Shown piece after piece: positions 7,398-17,100 of a stretch of 64,000 nucleotides of DNA. A model generated the notes under the pieces. The model ran no database searches and was not told the origin of the DNA. It saw only the letters and a program-made list of their open reading frames with translations. Position 1 is the stretch's first letter; each line of letters opens with the position of its first letter. Source of the DNA: Actinomycetota bacterium (GTDB taxonomy: Bacteria; Actinomycetota; Acidimicrobiia; Acidimicrobiales; Ilumatobacteraceae); contig JAPLAA010000007.1 in NCBI GenBank assembly GCA_026393475.1, forward strand, positions 32,329 through 96,328, read 5' to 3'. The position numbers were made by a program, and so were the translations under genes.

Positions 7398-8512
7398 GTG
7401 ATACCCCCGGGGGAACGTTCGGCGAGCTCGCGGTAGAGCCCGATCATCTGATCGGCGGTCGACCGCCACGACAACGCCGACAGACGGCGGGTGCCGGCAG
7501 CGACCAACCTCGTGCGCTCGGCGTCGTCGTCGAGCGCGGCGTGGAGGGCTGCGGCGAGGCCGTCGAGATCGTCCGCGTCGGCGAGCAGCGCGGCATCGCC
7601 GGCGATCTCGGGGATCGAGCCGGCCGTGCTGGCCACGATCGGCAGCCCCGCGCCCATCGCATCGAGGAGCGGGAAGCCGAACCCCTCGTCGAGCGACGGA
7701 TACGCGAGCACGCGTGCGTGGTGCAGCAGCCAGGCGCGCACGGCATCGTCCACGTAGCCGGTGAACAGCACACGAGCACCGACCTCGCGGGGCAGGGCGT
7801 CGACCGCGGCGTCGATCGCCGGCCGGTCGTCGCCATCACCGCCCGCCAGCACCAGCCGCAGTTCGGGGTGCATCGACGCGATCTCGCCGAACGCACGCAC
7901 CAGCTGGGGCAGGTTCTTGCGACGCTCGAGCGTCGCCACCGCCACCACGAAATCACGGCCGTCGAGCTCGGCGATCGGGCAGCCGACGGTGGGGTCGGGC
8001 ATGGCCAGCGGCGCGAGGTGCACCACCCGCACGTCGGCGCCGGGGAACAACTCCCGCACGGCGTCGGCCGTGGCGTTGGAACTCGCGTGGACGACGGCGC
8101 CGCGACGCACCGACCGTGCGAGCACCCGACCGGCCCGCACGACGTCGGGGTGGGCCTGGGCGGGGTTGCGGAGGAACCAGCAGTCGTAGACCGACACCAG
8201 CCGGGGGATCCGTGTCGGTGGCACCACGTAGTTCGTGCCGTGCACGACCGCGGCGCCGTCGAGCCATCGGTCGGCTCGCGGATGGTCGACATGTGACCAG
8301 AGCCGGTGGGCGGCGGCGGCCGGCAGCGGCAGGCGGCGGACGCCGTCCTGCGGGCGTGCGCGGAAGCTCAAGAGGTAGGGGAGCAGGTGCAGGCGGTCGT
8401 CGTCGGCGAGCGCCGTTCGGAGGGCGGCCACGCCGGCTCCGATCCCGGTTCGTCGACCGGCCAGCGGACCGACGTCGAACGCGACCGGGAGGGCGTCTGA
8501 CGGGGGTGCCAT
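7394..8512 (-). CDS. Glycosyltransferase family 4, mannosyltransferase-like
   Basis: A 372-residue GT-B glycosyltransferase. The acceptor half has '[17 protein letters not shown]' and '[22 protein letters not shown]'. The donor half has '[17 protein letters not shown]', '[17 protein letters not shown]' and '[19 protein letters not shown]', the family E-x7-E region. This arrangement resembles GDP-mannose-dependent alpha-mannosyltransferases, and Gmd is transcribed divergently 61 bp away, so a GDP-mannose or deoxyhexose donor is likely but not proven. It is translationally coupled to cofD by a 4-nt overlap, an unexpected pairing of glycan and F420 genes. The start ATG is preceded by TAGCGT, 9 nt upstream, with no ribosome site. 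Confidence 0.88.
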   Translation of the reverse strand: MAPPSDALPVAFDVGPLAGRRTGIGAGVAALRTALADDDRLHLLPYLLSFRARPQDGVRRLPLPAAAAHRLWSHVDHPRADRWLDGAAVVHGTNYVVPPTRIPRLVSVYDCWFLRNPAQAHPDVVRAGRVLARSVRRGAVVHASSNATADAVRELFPGADVRVVHLAPLAMPDPTVGCPIAELDGRDFVVAVATLERRKNLPQLVRAFGEIASMHPELRLVLAGGDGDDRPAIDAAVDALPREVGARVLFTGYVDDAVRAWLLHHARVLAYPSLDEGFGFPLLDAMGAGLPIVASTAGSIPEIAGDAALLADADDLDGLAAALHAALDDDAERTRLVAAGTRRLSALSWRSTADQMIGLYRELAERSPGGIT

Positions 8513-8521
8513 GGCGCACGC

Positions 8522-8527
8522 ACGCTA
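8522..8527 (-). promoter_or_regulatory. -10 box TAGCGT, leaderless start at 8512
   Basis: On the minus strand TAGCGT is followed by 9 nt and then the ATG of the glycosyltransferase. It is back to back with the gmd promoter. Confidence 0.55.
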
Positions 8528-8559
8528 CCGCAGGTGCCCGGCCCCAGGGTCGTGCCCCG

Positions 8560-8565
8560 TAGACT
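8560..8565 (+). promoter_or_regulatory. -10 box TAGACT, leaderless start of gmd
   Basis: TAGACT is followed by 8 nt and the gmd ATG at 8574. No Shine-Dalgarno sequence is present. Confidence 0.6.
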
Positions 8566-8573
8566 CGGCCGCC

Positions 8574-9563
8574 ATGCCACGCGCCTTCATCACCGGAATC
8601 ACGGGTCAGGACGGCCGGCACCTCGCCGAGTTCCTGCACAGCAAGGGCTACGAGGTGTTCGGGATGGTCAAGGGCCAGAACAACCCGAAGATGACCGAGA
8701 TGCGCGACGAGTTCCCCTACGTCGAGCCGGTGCCCGGCGACCTCGCCGACCTCCCCTCGCTGGTGAAGGCGCTCGACCTCGCCCAGCCCGACGAGGTGTA
8801 CAACCTCGCCGCCATCTCGTTCGTGGCCATGTCGTTCAACCAGGCCGAGCTCACCGCGAACATCACCGGCACCGGCGTGCTCCGCATGCTCGACGCCATC
8901 CGCATCGTGGGCGGCAGCCAGGACAACCGCATCCGCTTCTACCAGGCGAGCTCGTCGGAGATGTTCGGCAAGGTCCGCGAGACCCCGCAGACCGAGCTCA
9001 CCCCGTTCCACCCGCGCTCGCCGTACGGCTGCGCCAAGGTGTTCGGCCACGACATCACGGTCAACTACCGCGAGAGCTACGGCCTGTTCGCCTGCTCGGG
9101 CATCCTGTTCAACCACGAGGGTCCCCGTCGCGGCCTCGAGTTCGTCACCCGCAAGGTCACCAACGCGGTCGCCCGCATCAAGCTCGGTCTGCAGGACGAG
9201 ATCGTGCTGGGCAACCTCGACTTCAAGCGCGACTGGGGCTATGCGGGCGACTACGTCAAGGCGATGTGGATGATGCTCCAGCAGGACGAGCCCGACGACT
9301 ACGTGATCGCCACCGGCCAGACCCACACCGGCCAGGAGCTCGTCGAGCGTGCCTTCGCCGAGGTCGGCATCGACGACTGGCAGCGGTACGTGCGCCAGGA
9401 CCAGAAGTTCTTCCGGCCCGCCGAGGTCGATCTGCTCATCGGTGACGCCAGCAAGGCCCGTACCGAGCTGGGCTGGGAGCCCGAGGTCGACTTCCCGACG
9501 CTCGTGTCGATGATGGTCGCCCACGACCTGGCGTTGGAGACTGCTCGCCTCGACCGACGCTGA
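8574..9563 (+). CDS. gmd: GDP-mannose 4,6-dehydratase
   Basis: A 329-residue extended SDR that converts GDP-mannose to GDP-4-keto-6-deoxymannose, the precursor of GDP-fucose, GDP-rhamnose and GDP-perosamine type sugars. It has the NADP-binding motif '[14 protein letters not shown]' at residues 8-21, '[13 protein letters not shown]' at about 80, the catalytic Ser/Glu region '[10 protein letters not shown]', and '[10 protein letters not shown]' as the YxxxK motif. '[16 protein letters not shown]' and '[14 protein letters not shown]' are specific to Gmd. Two or more upstream codons are possible, but the ATG at 8574 begins the first strand and sits 8 nt after TAGACT. The reductase or aminotransferase that would finish the sugar is not in the window. 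Confidence 0.95.
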   Translation: MPRAFITGITGQDGRHLAEFLHSKGYEVFGMVKGQNNPKMTEMRDEFPYVEPVPGDLADLPSLVKALDLAQPDEVYNLAAISFVAMSFNQAELTANITGTGVLRMLDAIRIVGGSQDNRIRFYQASSSEMFGKVRETPQTELTPFHPRSPYGCAKVFGHDITVNYRESYGLFACSGILFNHEGPRRGLEFVTRKVTNAVARIKLGLQDEIVLGNLDFKRDWGYAGDYVKAMWMMLQQDEPDDYVIATGQTHTGQELVERAFAEVGIDDWQRYVRQDQKFFRPAEVDLLIGDASKARTELGWEPEVDFPTLVSMMVAHDLALETARLDRR

Positions 9564-9575
9564 TCGCGTCGGGCC

Positions 9576-10898
9576 TCAGGCCTCGAACGGCATGTCGGTC
9601 ATCGCCTCGAGCATCGACGACTCGTTCGGCACGGCGCCGGATCGCAGCCGTGATCGCAACGCCCACACGAACACGATCATCGCGGTGGCCGACCCGATGA
9701 GCACCGCGAGCTCGACCCGGCGGAACACCTCGCCGCCGATCAACCAGGTCGACACCACGAACGCCACCATGCCGGCGGTCCAGCCCATCGCCACCTGGGC
9801 GTGGCCGTGGAGTGCGATGACCGCCTGGGCGATCGCGACGCCGAACATGTAGCACGCGCTGCCGAGCGCGAGGACGGCGAGCGTGCGCCGGCTGAGTTCG
9901 GCGTCGTAGAGCAGTTCGACCGCGAACGGTCCGAGGAGCCAGGCGCCGACCGTGCCGAGCAGACCGACGCCGCCGACGACGTACATCAGTCGGGTGAAGC
10001 CCGAGCGGAACTCGTCCATCTCACCGGCGGCGGCGAGTCGGGACAGGCGCGGGAGCAGTGCCGCCTGCACGGCCTGGAACAGGAACAGCGGGATGCGGGC
10101 GAGGATCACGCCGTACCCGAAGCGGGTGACGAGCGCTTCTTCGCTGGAGGATGCCAGGACGCTCGTCGCGATCGGCCCGGCGTTGACGAGACCGGCGGCC
10201 ATGATCGAACCGAGGAGCAGCCAACCCAGGTTGGGTGTGACCTCCTGCCAGCTCGCAGGCGGCCCCGGGTCGGTGCGGAGCTGACCCTTGCTGGCGACGG
10301 CGATCACGCCGATCATCGGCGCGACTGCGACGGCCATGCCGTACCAACCGACTGCGTCGACCCCGACCGCGGCCAGCGCCAGGCACAGGACGATCCGGAC
10401 GAACCCGTCCGTGCCCATCACGACTGCGTAGGCGCGGAAGCGGGCCGAGCCGCTACAGATGCCGCGGGAGATGTGCGTCGGCGCGTAGGCGACGATCGAG
10501 ACGATCAGCGCGGCGACCATCACCCAGTTCCCGCCGAAGTAGTCGTCGGCGAGCCACGGTCCGACGGCGATCAGCGTGATCGTCACGATCGCGGCGAGGG
10601 CGAGACCGAGCGCCAGGACCTTCATCAGCACCGGGCGTCCGCCCTGGCCGACGGCTCGCCGTGCCGAGATCGCTCGGCCGAGCTCCTGTTCGAGTGGCAA
10701 GAACACGCCGGGAGCGAGGGCGAACGTGGCGAACCACATGCTGACGACCGGCTTGAAGGCCTCCTCGCTGCCGAGGGCCATCGTGCCGACCCGGAAGAAG
10801 GCGAAGCTGGCCAGGCCGGCCACGAGCAGGGCGACGGCCACCGGAAGGGTGCCTTCGGGGAGCGGCATGCGTGCAGAGGTCGAATCGGAGCGTGCCAC
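9576..10898 (-). CDS. Polysaccharide flippase, Wzx/MATE-like membrane protein
   Basis: A 440-residue integral membrane protein with about 12 hydrophobic segments, of the polysaccharide biosynthesis/MVF flippase type, predicted to move lipid-linked glycan across the membrane. Polar loops 'GLGWLL', 'FQAVQAALLPRLSRLAAAGEMDEFRSGF' (about residue 290) are reminiscent of Wzx proteins. I place the start at GTG 10898 because TAACCT lies 10 nt upstream; the ATG at 10868 is the alternative and gives a protein starting MPLPEGTLPVAV at the first membrane segment. It converges on gmd with a 12-bp gap and is divergent from the SpoIID gene. Its job fits the glycan genes around it. Confidence 0.82.
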   Translation of the reverse strand: MARSDSTSARMPLPEGTLPVAVALLVAGLASFAFFRVGTMALGSEEAFKPVVSMWFATFALAPGVFLPLEQELGRAISARRAVGQGGRPVLMKVLALGLALAAIVTITLIAVGPWLADDYFGGNWVMVAALIVSIVAYAPTHISRGICSGSARFRAYAVVMGTDGFVRIVLCLALAAVGVDAVGWYGMAVAVAPMIGVIAVASKGQLRTDPGPPASWQEVTPNLGWLLLGSIMAAGLVNAGPIATSVLASSSEEALVTRFGYGVILARIPLFLFQAVQAALLPRLSRLAAAGEMDEFRSGFTRLMYVVGGVGLLGTVGAWLLGPFAVELLYDAELSRRTLAVLALGSACYMFGVAIAQAVIALHGHAQVAMGWTAGMVAFVVSTWLIGGEVFRRVELAVLIGSATAMIVFVWALRSRLRSGAVPNESSMLEAMTDMPFEA

Positions 10899-10908
10899 CA
10901 AGCGGACG

Positions 10909-10914
10909 AGGTTA
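10909..10914 (-). promoter_or_regulatory. -10 box TAACCT for the flippase gene
   Basis: On the minus strand TAACCT is followed by 10 nt and GTG at 10898. It supports a start 30 nt upstream of the ATG at 10868. Confidence 0.45.
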
Positions 10915-10966
10915 TCCGACGGCCGCGCGACCTCAAGCACCCCCTCCGAATGACCGACAATGAGAT

Positions 10967-13417
10967 GTGCAACGTCGTCGCTCGGCCCTCCTGCTCGCCG
11001 CCGTCCTGGTGTCGGGCACCCTGAGCATCTCGCCGTGGTCGCTCGTCCCCGTGCCGTCGGTCGCCGCCGGCCCGGCGACACTCGAACTCGACGGTCACGG
11101 CAACGGTCACGGCATCGGGATGAGCCAGTGGGGCGCGTACGGGTACGCGGCCGACCACGGATGGACCTCGACGCAGATCCTCGACCACTACTACGGGGGC
11201 ACGGTGTCGGCGACGACCGACGCGACCTCGATCACCGTCCGGCTGATGAACCTCGACGGGCAGCAGACCGCCGTCGTGCACGACAAGGGTGCGCTCGTCG
11301 TCGACGGGGTGCCCGGCGGGCCGTGGCGATCCGTCGTCGTGCGCGAGGTCGCCGACCGGAACTACGGCGTCTGGGTGCGCACCGACGCCTCGGTGTGTCC
11401 AGCGGCGAGCGATCCCCTCGGAGCACCCTGGGCGCTGGTCGCGACCGGCCTCGGATCGGTCACGGTCCGGCCGGCCACCGACACCTCGGCGAGTGCCGAT
11501 GTCGCCGATCTCGCCGCGGTGTGCGAGCCGGCGGGCCGGGTGCGGTCGTACCGAGGGGCGATCCGGGCGGCGAACGGGACCGAGGGCGAGAACCGCACCG
11601 TGAACGAGGTCCCGCTCGAGCAGTACCTGCGCGTGATCGTGGCGTCGGAGATGTCGGCATCGTGGGCCGCACGCGGATCGGCCGCACTGCAGGCCCAGTC
11701 GGTCGCCGCGCGCAGCTTCGGCCTCGCCGAGAACCGCTATTCGTACGCCAAGACGTGCGACCTGATCTGCCAGTACTACCCGGGTGCCGCATGGCGCACC
11801 AGCGTCACCGGTGCGTACACCCGCACCGAACAACCATCGGTCGACGCGGCGGTCGTCGCCACCGCCGGGGTGGTGCGCCGTGTGGGCACCACCGCCGGGC
11901 CCATCGCCCTCACGATGTTCTCGTCGTCGTCGGGCGGCTGGACCGCGAGCAGCACGCTGCCGTTCCCTGCGGTCGAAGACGTCGGCGATGCCACCTCCGG
12001 CAACCCGCACCACACGTGGCGGGCGTCGGTCGCCGCGTCGGTGATCACCAAGGCGTGGCCGACGATCGGCGAGTTCACCGGCATCACGGTCACCTCCCGA
12101 TCGGGGCAGGGCGACTGGGGTGGCCGTGTCCTCACGATGACCGTCGACGGCACGGCGGGCTCGGTGCCGCTCTCGGGGGACACGTTCCGCCGCGCCGTGG
12201 GCCTGAAGTCGAACTGGTTCGCGGTCGCCGGATCGGACACCGGCAGTGATCGCTGCACGGGGCGGACCGAACCGCCGATCGGGGCAACGCCGTCCGCGGC
12301 GGGAGTAGCCGCACCGGCGCGGTTCGAGCCGATCGTGCCGATCCGCCTCGTCGACACCCGCGACGGCAGCGGCACGACCCCGACGGCGGCGCAACCGCTG
12401 ACCGGTGGGTGCACGTTGCAGATCACCCCCGAGGTGCCGGCCGGCACGACCGCGGTGTCGGTGAACGTCGTGACGGTCGATCCGGTGTCGCAGGGTTACG
12501 TGACGGTGTACCCGTGCGGGATCCCCCGACCGTTCACCTCCGCCGTGCAGTCGCAGGTCGGCCGGATCGTGAGCGGGTCGGCGATCGTGCCCCTCGGTGC
12601 CGACGGCAGCTTCTGCGTGTTCAGCAACACGACCACCGAGATCGTGGTCGACATGAACGGATCGTTCGCCCCTGCGGCGTCGGCGCGGTACGAGCCGATG
12701 ATCGCGCAGCGTCGCCTCGATACGCGGACGACCACAGGCGCCACTGGCGGCCGGCGACTGGAAGCCGGCGAGGTGGTGCGCGTGCACACCCGCGGCTTCG
12801 GCGGGGGAGCGGCCGACTCGACCGCTGCGTCGATCACGATCCATGCGCTCGATGCGCTGGCCTCCGGGTTCGTCACCGCCTGGCCCTGCGACACGCCTCG
12901 GCCGTGGGCCAGTTCGGCGAACGTGATGGTGAACTCGTCGGTGTCGAACGAGGTCGACGTCGCGGTCGGCGCCACCGGGGAGGTCTGCTTCCTCGTGAGC
13001 GCGCCGATGCACCTGGCGATCGACATCAACGGTTGGTACGGCCCGTCGGCGACCACCGACTACTACGCGGTCACGCCGTTCCGGCTCGCCGACACCCGCG
13101 AGAACCATGGCTTCGTGGGGCCCTTCACCCGCAACGTCGATCGGTCGATCCAGGTCGCAGGCGTCGGAGGGCTGCCAGGGGTCGGCACGGTGCGTGCGGT
13201 GGCAGCGCAGTTCACCGCCGTCGATGCCTCGGGAACGGGATGGGTGACGGTGCACCCCTGTCTCGCGCCGGTACCGCAGCTGTCGATGCTGCGGTACCAG
13301 ACGAGGACGAACGTGGCGGTGCTGGTGAACTCGGCGCTGAGCGGCGCGGGGCGCTGGTGCGTGAGCACGAGCACCGCGACCCACCTGGTGGTGGACGTCA
13401 GCGGTTGGTTCGGGTGA
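10967..13417 (+). CDS. SpoIID/LytB-domain protein with three C-terminal RLVDTR-type repeats
   Basis: An 816-residue secreted protein. Residues 1-35 form a signal peptide (RRRSALLLAAVLVSGTLSI...). The motif 'GHGNGHGIGMSQWGAYGYA' follows at about 45-63, then the SpoIID core 'NEVPLEQYLRVIVASEMS' near 210 and 'ALQAQSVAARSFGLAE'. The core ends near 425. In B. subtilis SpoIID the GHGxGMSQ motif is C-terminal, so the domain order here is permuted. Three repeats of ~125 residues follow, each opening with 'RL(V/A)DTR' or 'RRLDTR' and ending with 'VVDMNGSF', 'AIDINGWYG' or 'VVDVSGWFG'. SpoIID proteins act on peptidoglycan glycan strands; the repeats probably bind surface polymers. GTG at 10967 gives the signal peptide. 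The stop lies in the 14-bp repeat array. Confidence 0.88.
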   Translation: MQRRRSALLLAAVLVSGTLSISPWSLVPVPSVAAGPATLELDGHGNGHGIGMSQWGAYGYAADHGWTSTQILDHYYGGTVSATTDATSITVRLMNLDGQQTAVVHDKGALVVDGVPGGPWRSVVVREVADRNYGVWVRTDASVCPAASDPLGAPWALVATGLGSVTVRPATDTSASADVADLAAVCEPAGRVRSYRGAIRAANGTEGENRTVNEVPLEQYLRVIVASEMSASWAARGSAALQAQSVAARSFGLAENRYSYAKTCDLICQYYPGAAWRTSVTGAYTRTEQPSVDAAVVATAGVVRRVGTTAGPIALTMFSSSSGGWTASSTLPFPAVEDVGDATSGNPHHTWRASVAASVITKAWPTIGEFTGITVTSRSGQGDWGGRVLTMTVDGTAGSVPLSGDTFRRAVGLKSNWFAVAGSDTGSDRCTGRTEPPIGATPSAAGVAAPARFEPIVPIRLVDTRDGSGTTPTAAQPLTGGCTLQITPEVPAGTTAVSVNVVTVDPVSQGYVTVYPCGIPRPFTSAVQSQVGRIVSGSAIVPLGADGSFCVFSNTTTEIVVDMNGSFAPAASARYEPMIAQRRLDTRTTTGATGGRRLEAGEVVRVHTRGFGGGAADSTAASITIHALDALASGFVTAWPCDTPRPWASSANVMVNSSVSNEVDVAVGATGEVCFLVSAPMHLAIDINGWYGPSATTDYYAVTPFRLADTRENHGFVGPFTRNVDRSIQVAGVGGLPGVGTVRAVAAQFTAVDASGTGWVTVHPCLAPVPQLSMLRYQTRTNVAVLVNSALSGAGRWCVSTSTATHLVVDVSGWFG

Positions 13418-13482
13418 TCAGGCCCAGGTGATCAAGCCCAGGTGATCAGGCCCAGGTGATCAGGCCCAGGTGATCAGGCCGC
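13413..13482 (+). repeat. Five 14-bp tandem repeats between convergent genes
   Basis: Units of GGTGATCAGGCCCA start at 13413, 13427 (one change), 13441, 13455 and 13469 (last two bases differ). Each contains the palindrome TGATCA. The first supplies the TGA stop of the SpoIID gene and the last the TGA stop of the opposite-strand gene. Confidence 0.95.
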
Positions 13483-13968
13483 GCTGACGAGGAGGCCGCG
13501 CACCTGCTTGCGGGCGGCCTTGGCCACTTCGTGGGCCTGGCCGAGGAGCGCCCCGGCCTGCTCGGGGAGCTTGTCGCCGACGGTGTCGATGAACCCCTCG
13601 ACGGCGCTGTCGAGCTTGGACTCGAGCCGGTCGAGGCGCTCGTCGAGCTGGCCGAGACGGCTCTCGAGGCCCTTCACGAGTTCCTCGACCTGCTCCTTGC
13701 CGAGGCCGAGCTGCTTCACGACCGCCTGGTCGCTGACGTTGTTCACGAGCTCGCGGCGGCGGACCTGCGCCTGCTGGACGGTGAGCACGCCTAAGCCGAT
13801 GACGACATAGGCGGCGTCGCGCAGCACGCCCAGGACCTTGTCGGTGTCGACGCCGGCGATCTCGAACTTCGAGAGGTCGAGCTTGGACAGGTCGAGCTTG
13901 GAGAGGTCGAGCTTGGACAGGTCGAACTTCGAGAGATCGATCGAGGGGAACGTGGGGATGCTGGCCAT
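13474..13968 (-). CDS. DLSKL-repeat coiled-coil protein, possible membrane-associated scaffold
   Basis: A 164-residue protein of unknown function. Residues 11-35 are five copies of a five-residue unit, DLSK(L/F). A hydrophobic segment 'AYVVIGLGVLTVQQAQ' follows at about 52-67. The rest (about 70-145) is strongly helical with heptad-like 'LESRLGQLDERLDRLESKLD' and a basic tail. The layout recalls phasin- or HbhA-like helical surface proteins, but I see no direct family match. ATG at 13968 is chosen because the repeat and promoter fit it; a longer frame upstream has no support. It has a proper promoter with a ~55-nt leader, unlike most genes here. It converges on the SpoIID gene through the 14-bp array. 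Confidence 0.75.
   Translation of the reverse strand: MASIPTFPSIDLSKFDLSKLDLSKLDLSKLDLSKFEIAGVDTDKVLGVLRDAAYVVIGLGVLTVQQAQVRRRELVNNVSDQAVVKQLGLGKEQVEELVKGLESRLGQLDERLDRLESKLDSAVEGFIDTVGDKLPEQAGALLGQAHEVAKAARKQVRGLLVSAA
13864..13938 (-). repeat. Five in-frame 15-bp repeats encoding DLSK(L/F)
   Basis: Codons 11-35 of the minus-strand gene repeat a 15-bp unit five times. Serine codons alternate between TCG and TCC and the outer units use Phe instead of Leu, so the copies are partly diverged. Confidence 0.9.
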
Positions 13969-14033
13969 GGGAGGCGCCTTTCTGCGAGGCGTCGGGCCGG
14001 TCGGGGGGTGACCGGCCACGTCGGACTGCAAGC

Positions 14034-14062
14034 AGCGTAGCGCAGAGTGCTAACTATTGCAA
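14034..14062 (-). promoter_or_regulatory. Sigma-70-type promoter with CIRCE half-site in the spacer
   Basis: On the minus strand TTGCAA (14062-14057), a 17-nt spacer and TACGCT (14039-14034) form a good promoter for the DLSKL gene. The spacer holds TTAGCACTC (14053-14045), identical to one arm of the HrcA operator CIRCE; the second arm is absent. Confidence 0.6.
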
Positions 14063-14156
14063 GCACTTGTGATCGATCGACGCCAGACGGATCCGGCCGA
14101 GTCCGGCTGAATCGGGCTGAATCGCGGACTGACCGGCTGTACACAGGCCGCACCGC

Positions 14157-14162
14157 TAGCCT
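14157..14162 (+). promoter_or_regulatory. -10 box TAGCCT, leaderless start at 14172
   Basis: TAGCCT is followed by 9 nt and GTG at 14172. The TTG at 14166 would lie only 3 nt after the box and is less likely. Confidence 0.6.
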
Positions 14163-14171
14163 CGCTTGATC

Positions 14172-17100
14172 GTGGAACCCGCCAGCCCGCTCGCACCGCC
14201 CGTCGTGGCCGTGATGGTGGTGCACGAACCGCAGGAATTGTCGGGCGGGGGCTGGTTCGACGAGGTCTTGGCGGGTCTCGCACGGCAGGACTACGCGAAC
14301 CTCAAGACCCTCGTGCTGATCACGGGCGAGCAGGGGGACATCCCCGCTCGCGTGGCGGCAGCGGTCCCGCGGGCCTTCGTGCGCGCCGTCGACGGCATCG
14401 ACGGTTTCGGCCGGACGGCCAACGAGGTGCTCCGCCTCGTCGACGGGGCCAACGGCTTCTTCTGCTTCCTCCACGACGACGTCGCCCTCGAGCCCGACGC
14501 CATCCGACTCCTCGTCGAGGAGATGTACCGGTCGAACGCCGGCATCGTCGGGCCCAAGCTCGTCGAGTGGGACGACCCCACCGTGCTCCAGCACGTCGGA
14601 TACGGCGTCGACCGCTTCGGCGAGATCGATCCGCTCGTCGAACCCGGCGAGACCGATCAGGAGCAGCACGACGCGGTGCGCGACGTGTTCGCGCTGCCCT
14701 CGGCATGTCTGCTCGTGCGTGCCGACCTGTTCCGCAGCCTCGGCGGGTTCGATCCGGACATCTCCTTCCACGGTGAGGACGTCGACCTCTGCTGGCGCGC
14801 CCATCACCAGGGAGCCCGCGTCCTCGTGGTGCCGTCCGCTCGGGCGCGCCACGTCGAGGCGCTCGAACAGCGACGGCCCGATCTCTCGCACGACGTGCTT
14901 CGGGCGCGGCACCGCATGCGCACCGTCGCCACGCTCACGGGCATCCGCAGGTTGCCGTGGCTCACGCTCCAGATGGTGCTCATCACCCTCGCCCAGTTCG
15001 TCGTCGGGGTCGCGAGCGGTCAGGCGGGCCGCGCGGTGGCCGGGGTGCGGGCGCTCGTCGGGATCGTGCCGCGGGCCCCTGGCGTCATCGCGCGCCGACG
15101 CCAGGTGGCACCCGGTCGCCTGGTCCCCGACCGAGAGGTCGTCGGATTGCAGCTGCGCGGGAGCGCGCGCCTGGCGGCGCACCTCCGCTCGCGAGACGCC
15201 CGCCCGGACGCCCAGCGCGGTACGGGCCGGGCATGGCGCGAACGCGCCGGCGCATCGGCCGCCATCGGTTGGATCGGGATCGTCGCGTTCGTCGTCATCG
15301 GCGCCCGCGAACTGCTCACCGGCGGGGTGCCGTCGTTCGGCCAGTTCCTGACGTTCGGCGACAGCCCACGGGCGCTCCTCGACCAGTACACCTCCGGCTG
15401 GAACCCGCAGGGGCTCGGCCGCACCGGCGCCTCGCCGACCGGCCTCGCGATCATCTCGTTCGCCAGCATCGCGACGCTGTTCCGGATGGGGTTGCTGCAC
15501 ACGTTGGCGGTCGTGGCGCCGATGCTCGTCGGCGCCGTGGGCATGTGGCGGCTGTCGGGTGCGTTCAGCACCACCAAGGCCCGACTCGCCACCACGATCG
15601 TGTACCTCGCGCTGCCGTTGCCGGGGCAGCTGATGTCGATGGGGCGGTGGGGTGCCCTCCTCACCTTCGCCGCGATGCCGTGGTCGATCGACGCGATGCG
15701 CAGCTACGCCGGGCTCGGTCCGGGGCCGCGCGACGAGGTGGGGGAGCGCACCGTCGGCTTCGGCGCCCGTCGCCACGTGCAGTTGCTGGCCGGCGGCGTC
15801 CTGGTCGCTGCGATCGCGACGGCCTTCGAGCCCTCCTATCCGGTGATGCTGTTGTTCGTCGCCGCACTCGTCGCGGTGGCCACCCTCTTCACCGGTGCGC
15901 CGGCGCTGGCACCGGCACGGTTGGCGATCGCCGGTGCGATCGCCGCGGTCGGCGCCGTCGCCCTCAACCTGCCGTGGCTCCTCGAGCTCGCCGGGGACGG
16001 TGGCTGGACAGCGATCGTCGGGCAGGCCCCCGCCGGCGACCGCGGCTACTCGATCTTTGAGCTCGCCACGTTCGACGTCGGCAATGCCCGTGCGGTGGTC
16101 CTCGCAGTGGCGCTCTACCTGCCCGTGCTCGCCGCCGTCCTCATCGGCCGCGGCTGGCGGCTCGGTTGGGCCGCCCGCGCCGGGTTCCTGGTCGTCGGTT
16201 TCGGCTGGATGGCCGCGCTCGACGACAGCGGTTCGTTCCCCATCCGCCTGCCCGAACCCGGCATCCTGCTCGTGCCGGTGGCCATCGGCGTCGCGATCGC
16301 TGCCGGATGCGTGCTCGCCTCGTTCGAGCTCGACGTGCGCGGCGGCAGTTTCGGCTGGCGGCAACCGCTGTCGATCCTCGCCGTCGCCGCGATCGCGGTC
16401 GGCATGGTGCCGGCACTGTTCGCCGTCGGGACCGGCCGGTACGACATGCCCGAGACCACCCTCGTCGAACTGCTCGGCCAGCTGCCCGACCAGGACGAGG
16501 CCGGCGACTACCGCGTGCTGTGGCTCGGCCAGCAGGCAGTCCTGCCGGCGGCGCCCTTGCCGTACCGACCGGGCATCGGGTGGGCCGTCACCGAGGGACA
16601 GTCGGTCGACATCGGCGACGCGTTCCCGGCTCGTCCGGGTGCGGGTGCCGGTGAGGTGGTGCAGGCGCTCGATGCGATCGCCACCGGCACGACCACTCGC
16701 GGTGGACGGTTGCTCGCGCCGCTGTCGGTGCGGTACGTGATCGTGCCACTCGTCGACGGCGCCGTGTCCACCAGCGACGATCCTCTGCCCGCGCCCGCCG
16801 GTCTCCTCGACGCGCTCGGCGATCAACTCGACCTCGCCGAGGTCTACAGCCCGCCGAACTTCCTGGTGTACGAGAACCGGGCGTGGGTGCCGGTGCGCAG
16901 CGTGCTCACCGCCGACGGCGCGGCGTCGAGCCTCGACGCGGGCGCCGCGGCACTGGCCCAATCCGACCTGGCCGGCGCGACGCCGATCATGCCCGGCGCC
17001 GACCATCTCACGCCCGGCACGGCGCCCGTTCCGGCGGGCACCCTCCACCTGGCCGTGCCGGTCGATCGGCGCTGGGAGCTCACGGTCGACGGCGCGCCGG

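Noticed and set aside
13413..13482. CRISPR-like array
   Set aside because: Units are 14 bp without spacers; it is a simple tandem repeat.
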